From NCBI GenBank assembly GCA_943330925.2, contig CALQJP020000095.1, positions 1 to 7,997 of the forward strand: a stretch of DNA of 7,997 nucleotides. The letters run 5' to 3'. The notes under the pieces were generated by a model. It saw only the letters and a program-made list of their open reading frames with translations, did no database searches and was not told the origin of the DNA. This DNA is from Chryseobacterium gleum. GTDB taxonomy: Bacteria; Bacteroidota; Bacteroidia; Flavobacteriales_D; Sanyastnellaceae. Positions 5,505 through 7,997 of the stretch are shown here, piece after piece; the stretch's first letter is position 1; every line of letters starts with the position of its first letter. A program made the translations under genes and the position numbers.

Positions 5505-6964
5505 AATTACTCAAGGACATACTATTCAAAACGCGCATTCGACAAGTGTTCGGATCAACGCACGTAGCTATAGAGCATATTGCCATGGACTCGCGCGAAG
5601 TGAAGCCTTTCAGCTTGTTTGTGGCGATTACAGGCACTACGGTTGATGGCCACAAGTACATCGACACCGCCATTGCTTCAGGCGCTGTTGCCATTATTTG
5701 CGAAAAAATTCCGGACTATCCTACCGGCAGCATCACGTTCATTCAGGTTCAAAATTCGGCTGAATCGCTCGGCTATATCGCGTCAAACTTTTACGACAAC
5801 CCGAGCGAAAAAATACAAGTAGTTGCCGTAACCGGCACCAATGGAAAAACCACTACGGCAACGCTCATGCATCGCCTTGCGCGCAAAATGGGATTCAAAG
5901 CTGGGTTGCTTTCTACTGTTGTCAACAAGATCAACGACAACGAAGTACCGGCGACACATACCACACCCAACGCCATTGCACTCAATGCACTACTGAACGA
6001 CATGGTGGCAGCAGGTTGCGTGTATTGCTTTATGGAAGCATCATCGCACGCGTTGCATCAACACCGACTCACGGGTGTGCAACTGCGTGGCGCTTTGTTT
6101 ACCAACATCACACACGACCACCTCGACTACCACAAAACGTTCAACGAATACATCAAGGCGAAGAAGATCCTGTTCGACATGCTTCCTTCTTCAGCCTTCG
6201 CCATAACCAATATAGACGATCGCCACGGTGACATCATGGTGCAAAACTGCAAAGGCAATGTGAAAACGATGGCCTTGCACAGCATGGCAGATTACCGCGC
6301 CAAGGTGCTGGAAAACGGCTTTGCCGGACTGCACTTACACATCGACAATCAGGATTTGTATACACAGCTCATCGGTGGATTCAACGCCTATAACATCCTT
6401 GCTGTGTATGCGGCAGCTATGGAACTGGGGCTGGATAAATTGGAAGTGCTCACTGCCATATCGGGCCTTCAGGCACCCGACGGTCGTTTTCAATACATCA
6501 AAACACCCAATGGAATTACGGCTGTGATCGACTACGCACACACACCCGACGCATTAAAGAATGTGCTAAAGACCATTGCTGATATCCGCTCGGGCAACGA
6601 ACAGGTCATCAGCATTGTGGGTTGTGGCGGCGATCGAGATAAAACCAAACGTCCGGAAATGGCACGAATAGCGGCAGAATGGAGTAATCGTGTCGTTCTG
6701 ACAAGCGACAATCCACGCAGCGAAGACCCTGAAACCATTATTCAGGAAATGAAAGAAGGCCTTGATCCTGTGATGATGAAAAAGACACTCGCTATGACCG
6801 ATCGTCGCGAGGCCATCAAACTCGCTTGCACGCTGGCAAACGCCGGAGACATCGTGCTTATCGCCGGGAAAGGTCACGAACGCTACCAAGAAATAGCAGG
6901 TGTAAAACATCCCTTCGACGACTTCCAAATTGTAAGTGAAACCCTAACCATGCTCGAGAAATAA
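5501..6964 (+). CDS. murE: UDP-N-acetylmuramoyl-L-alanyl-D-glutamate--2,6-diaminopimelate ligase MurE
   Basis: This 487-residue cytoplasmic Mur ligase uses ATP to add the third residue of the peptidoglycan stem peptide to UDP-MurNAc-L-Ala-D-Glu. The N-terminal UDP-binding domain includes MDSREVKP, the ATP loop is VTGTNGKTTT (110-119, Lys116), and the conserved EASSHAL motif follows. In KAKKILF (219-225) Lys221 is the expected carbamylated lysine. The specificity motif is DNPR (403-406), which in MurE marks selection of meso-diaminopimelate over lysine. The start is GTG at 5501, overlapping the ftsI stop as GTGA. It gives the typical opening MKLLKDILFK, whereas the next ATG (codon 28, 5582) would cut off conserved sequence. 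The stop shares one base with the mraY start (TAATG, 6962-6966). Confidence 0.96.
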   Translation: MKLLKDILFKTRIRQVFGSTHVAIEHIAMDSREVKPFSLFVAITGTTVDGHKYIDTAIASGAVAIICEKIPDYPTGSITFIQVQNSAESLGYIASNFYDNPSEKIQVVAVTGTNGKTTTATLMHRLARKMGFKAGLLSTVVNKINDNEVPATHTTPNAIALNALLNDMVAAGCVYCFMEASSHALHQHRLTGVQLRGALFTNITHDHLDYHKTFNEYIKAKKILFDMLPSSAFAITNIDDRHGDIMVQNCKGNVKTMALHSMADYRAKVLENGFAGLHLHIDNQDLYTQLIGGFNAYNILAVYAAAMELGLDKLEVLTAISGLQAPDGRFQYIKTPNGITAVIDYAHTPDALKNVLKTIADIRSGNEQVISIVGCGGDRDKTKRPEMARIAAEWSNRVVLTSDNPRSEDPETIIQEMKEGLDPVMMKKTLAMTDRREAIKLACTLANAGDIVLIAGKGHERYQEIAGVKHPFDDFQIVSETLTMLEK

Positions 6965-7997
6965 TGTTGTACTACCTCTTCCAATACCTCGAACAGCATT
7001 TCGACTTTCCAGGCGCCGGTCTGTTTCAATACATCTCCTTCCGCGCAGCGTTGAGTATCATTTTGTCGCTCACCATTTCGATGGTGTTCGGAAAACGTCT
7101 TATCGCCATGCTCAAGCGCAAGCAAGTGGGCGAAACCGTCCGTGATCTTGGCCTACAAGGGCAAATGGAAAAATCGGGCACGCCCACCATGGGAGGTCTC
7201 ATCATCCTCGCGGCCATTCTCATTCCGACTTTACTCTTCGCACGTCTCACCAATGTGTATATACTCACCATGATTATCGCCACCGTTTGGCTGGGCGCTG
7301 TTGGCTTCATGGACGACTACATTAAAGTGTTCAAGAAAGACAAACAAGGACTTGCCGGCACAAGCAAAATCATCGGACAAATTGGTGTGGGCCTCATCGT
7401 TGCAGGCATGCTCTACTTCAACGAGAATGTCTTCATCAAAACGAAAATCAATGACACACCAATGGGCAGTTCAACGCTCGTTGCTGATAGTGATCCATCG
7501 CTATGGCAATCAGAGAAATCGTTGAAGACGACTATTCCATTTGTGAAAGACAACGAATTCGATTATACCTGGCTCATGCCGGATAGTTGGGAAACTCCCA
7601 CCACCCTCTTCATCTTATTTGCGATCATCGTAGTGGTAATTGTTACAGCTGTAAGCAACGGTGCCAACATCACCGATGGCATCGACGGCTTAGCAGCGGG
7701 AACGAGCGCTATCATCGGAGTAACGCTTGCTCTTCTCGCCTACCTGTCGGGCAACTACATATTCGCCGACTACCTCAATATCATGTATGTGCCGAACGCA
7801 GGTGAACTGGTAATTTTCATCAGCGCATTCGTTGGAGCATGCATCGGATTCCTTTGGTACAACACGTATCCGGCACAAGTATTCATGGGCGATACCGGCA
7901 GCCTTGCGCTAGGTGGCATCATCGCCACATTTGCCATTGCCATTCGCAAAGAGTTGCTCATACCCGTGCTCTGCGGAATCTTCCTCATCGAAAATCT
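6964..7997 (+). CDS. mraY: Phospho-N-acetylmuramoyl-pentapeptide-transferase MraY, 3' truncated by the window
   Basis: MraY transfers phospho-MurNAc-pentapeptide to undecaprenyl phosphate at the cytoplasmic face of the membrane, making lipid I. The frame is open from ATG 6964 to the right edge (344 codons). It opens with MLYYLFQYLEQHFDFPGAGL, typical of Bacteroidota MraY. Other signatures are GETVRDLG and SGTPTMGG, the Mg-binding aspartates in MDDY (Asp117-Asp118), NITDGIDGLAAG (235-246, Asp238 and Asp241), and FMGDTGSLALGG with G309-D310. Several hydrophobic helices separate them. A hydrophilic stretch of about 59 residues (about 153-211) between two membrane segments is longer than in E. 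coli MraY and is known for this phylum. The final loop with the His-His-His motif lies past the edge. The start overlaps the murE stop by one base. Confidence 0.96.
   Translation, partial: MLYYLFQYLEQHFDFPGAGLFQYISFRAALSIILSLTISMVFGKRLIAMLKRKQVGETVRDLGLQGQMEKSGTPTMGGLIILAAILIPTLLFARLTNVYILTMIIATVWLGAVGFMDDYIKVFKKDKQGLAGTSKIIGQIGVGLIVAGMLYFNENVFIKTKINDTPMGSSTLVADSDPSLWQSEKSLKTTIPFVKDNEFDYTWLMPDSWETPTTLFILFAIIVVVIVTAVSNGANITDGIDGLAAGTSAIIGVTLALLAYLSGNYIFADYLNIMYVPNAGELVIFISAFVGACIGFLWYNTYPAQVFMGDTGSLALGGIIATFAIAIRKELLIPVLCGIFLIEN

Overview
The window is the front end of a division and cell wall (dcw) cluster from a member of the phylum Bacteroidota, most likely a Flavobacteriales-like lineage (the finer placement is a guess). 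The evidence is: gene content and order (mraZ, rsmH, an FtsL-like gene, a PASTA-bearing ftsI, murE, then mraY with no murF between them); a MraY with a long hydrophilic insert; a MurE with the meso-diaminopimelate motif DNPR; and no convincing Shine-Dalgarno sequence ahead of any start.

Layout: 1-129 is the C-terminal end of an EngB/YihA ribosome-assembly GTPase gene (+). It converges on an alpha/beta hydrolase gene (193-954, -). A 433-bp AT-rich gap (955-1387) separates the hydrolase from the cluster. Just ahead of mraZ this gap holds three TGGTN boxes repeated exactly every 10 bp, a convincing MraZ operator. Two further TGG[G/T]N pairs with the same spacing lie on the minus strand. From 1388 to the right edge everything is on the + strand: mraZ (1388-1861), rsmH (1893-2813), ftsL-like (2860-3297), ftsI (3294-5504), murE (5501-6964, GTG start) and mraY (6964 to the edge, 3' truncated). 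The last four genes are chained by ATGA, GTGA and TAATG junctions, which implies a single transcript with translational coupling.

Functionally, MraZ would autoregulate the operon. RsmH methylates 16S rRNA. FtsL-like and FtsI build the septal peptidoglycan machine. MurE makes UDP-MurNAc-tripeptide in the cytoplasm, and MraY moves the later pentapeptide form onto undecaprenyl phosphate to give lipid I. The six intact genes look complete, with their key residues present. I see no mobile element, CRISPR array, RNA gene or defence-like system. The window is an ordinary core region, and its most informative part is the regulatory DNA ahead of mraZ.
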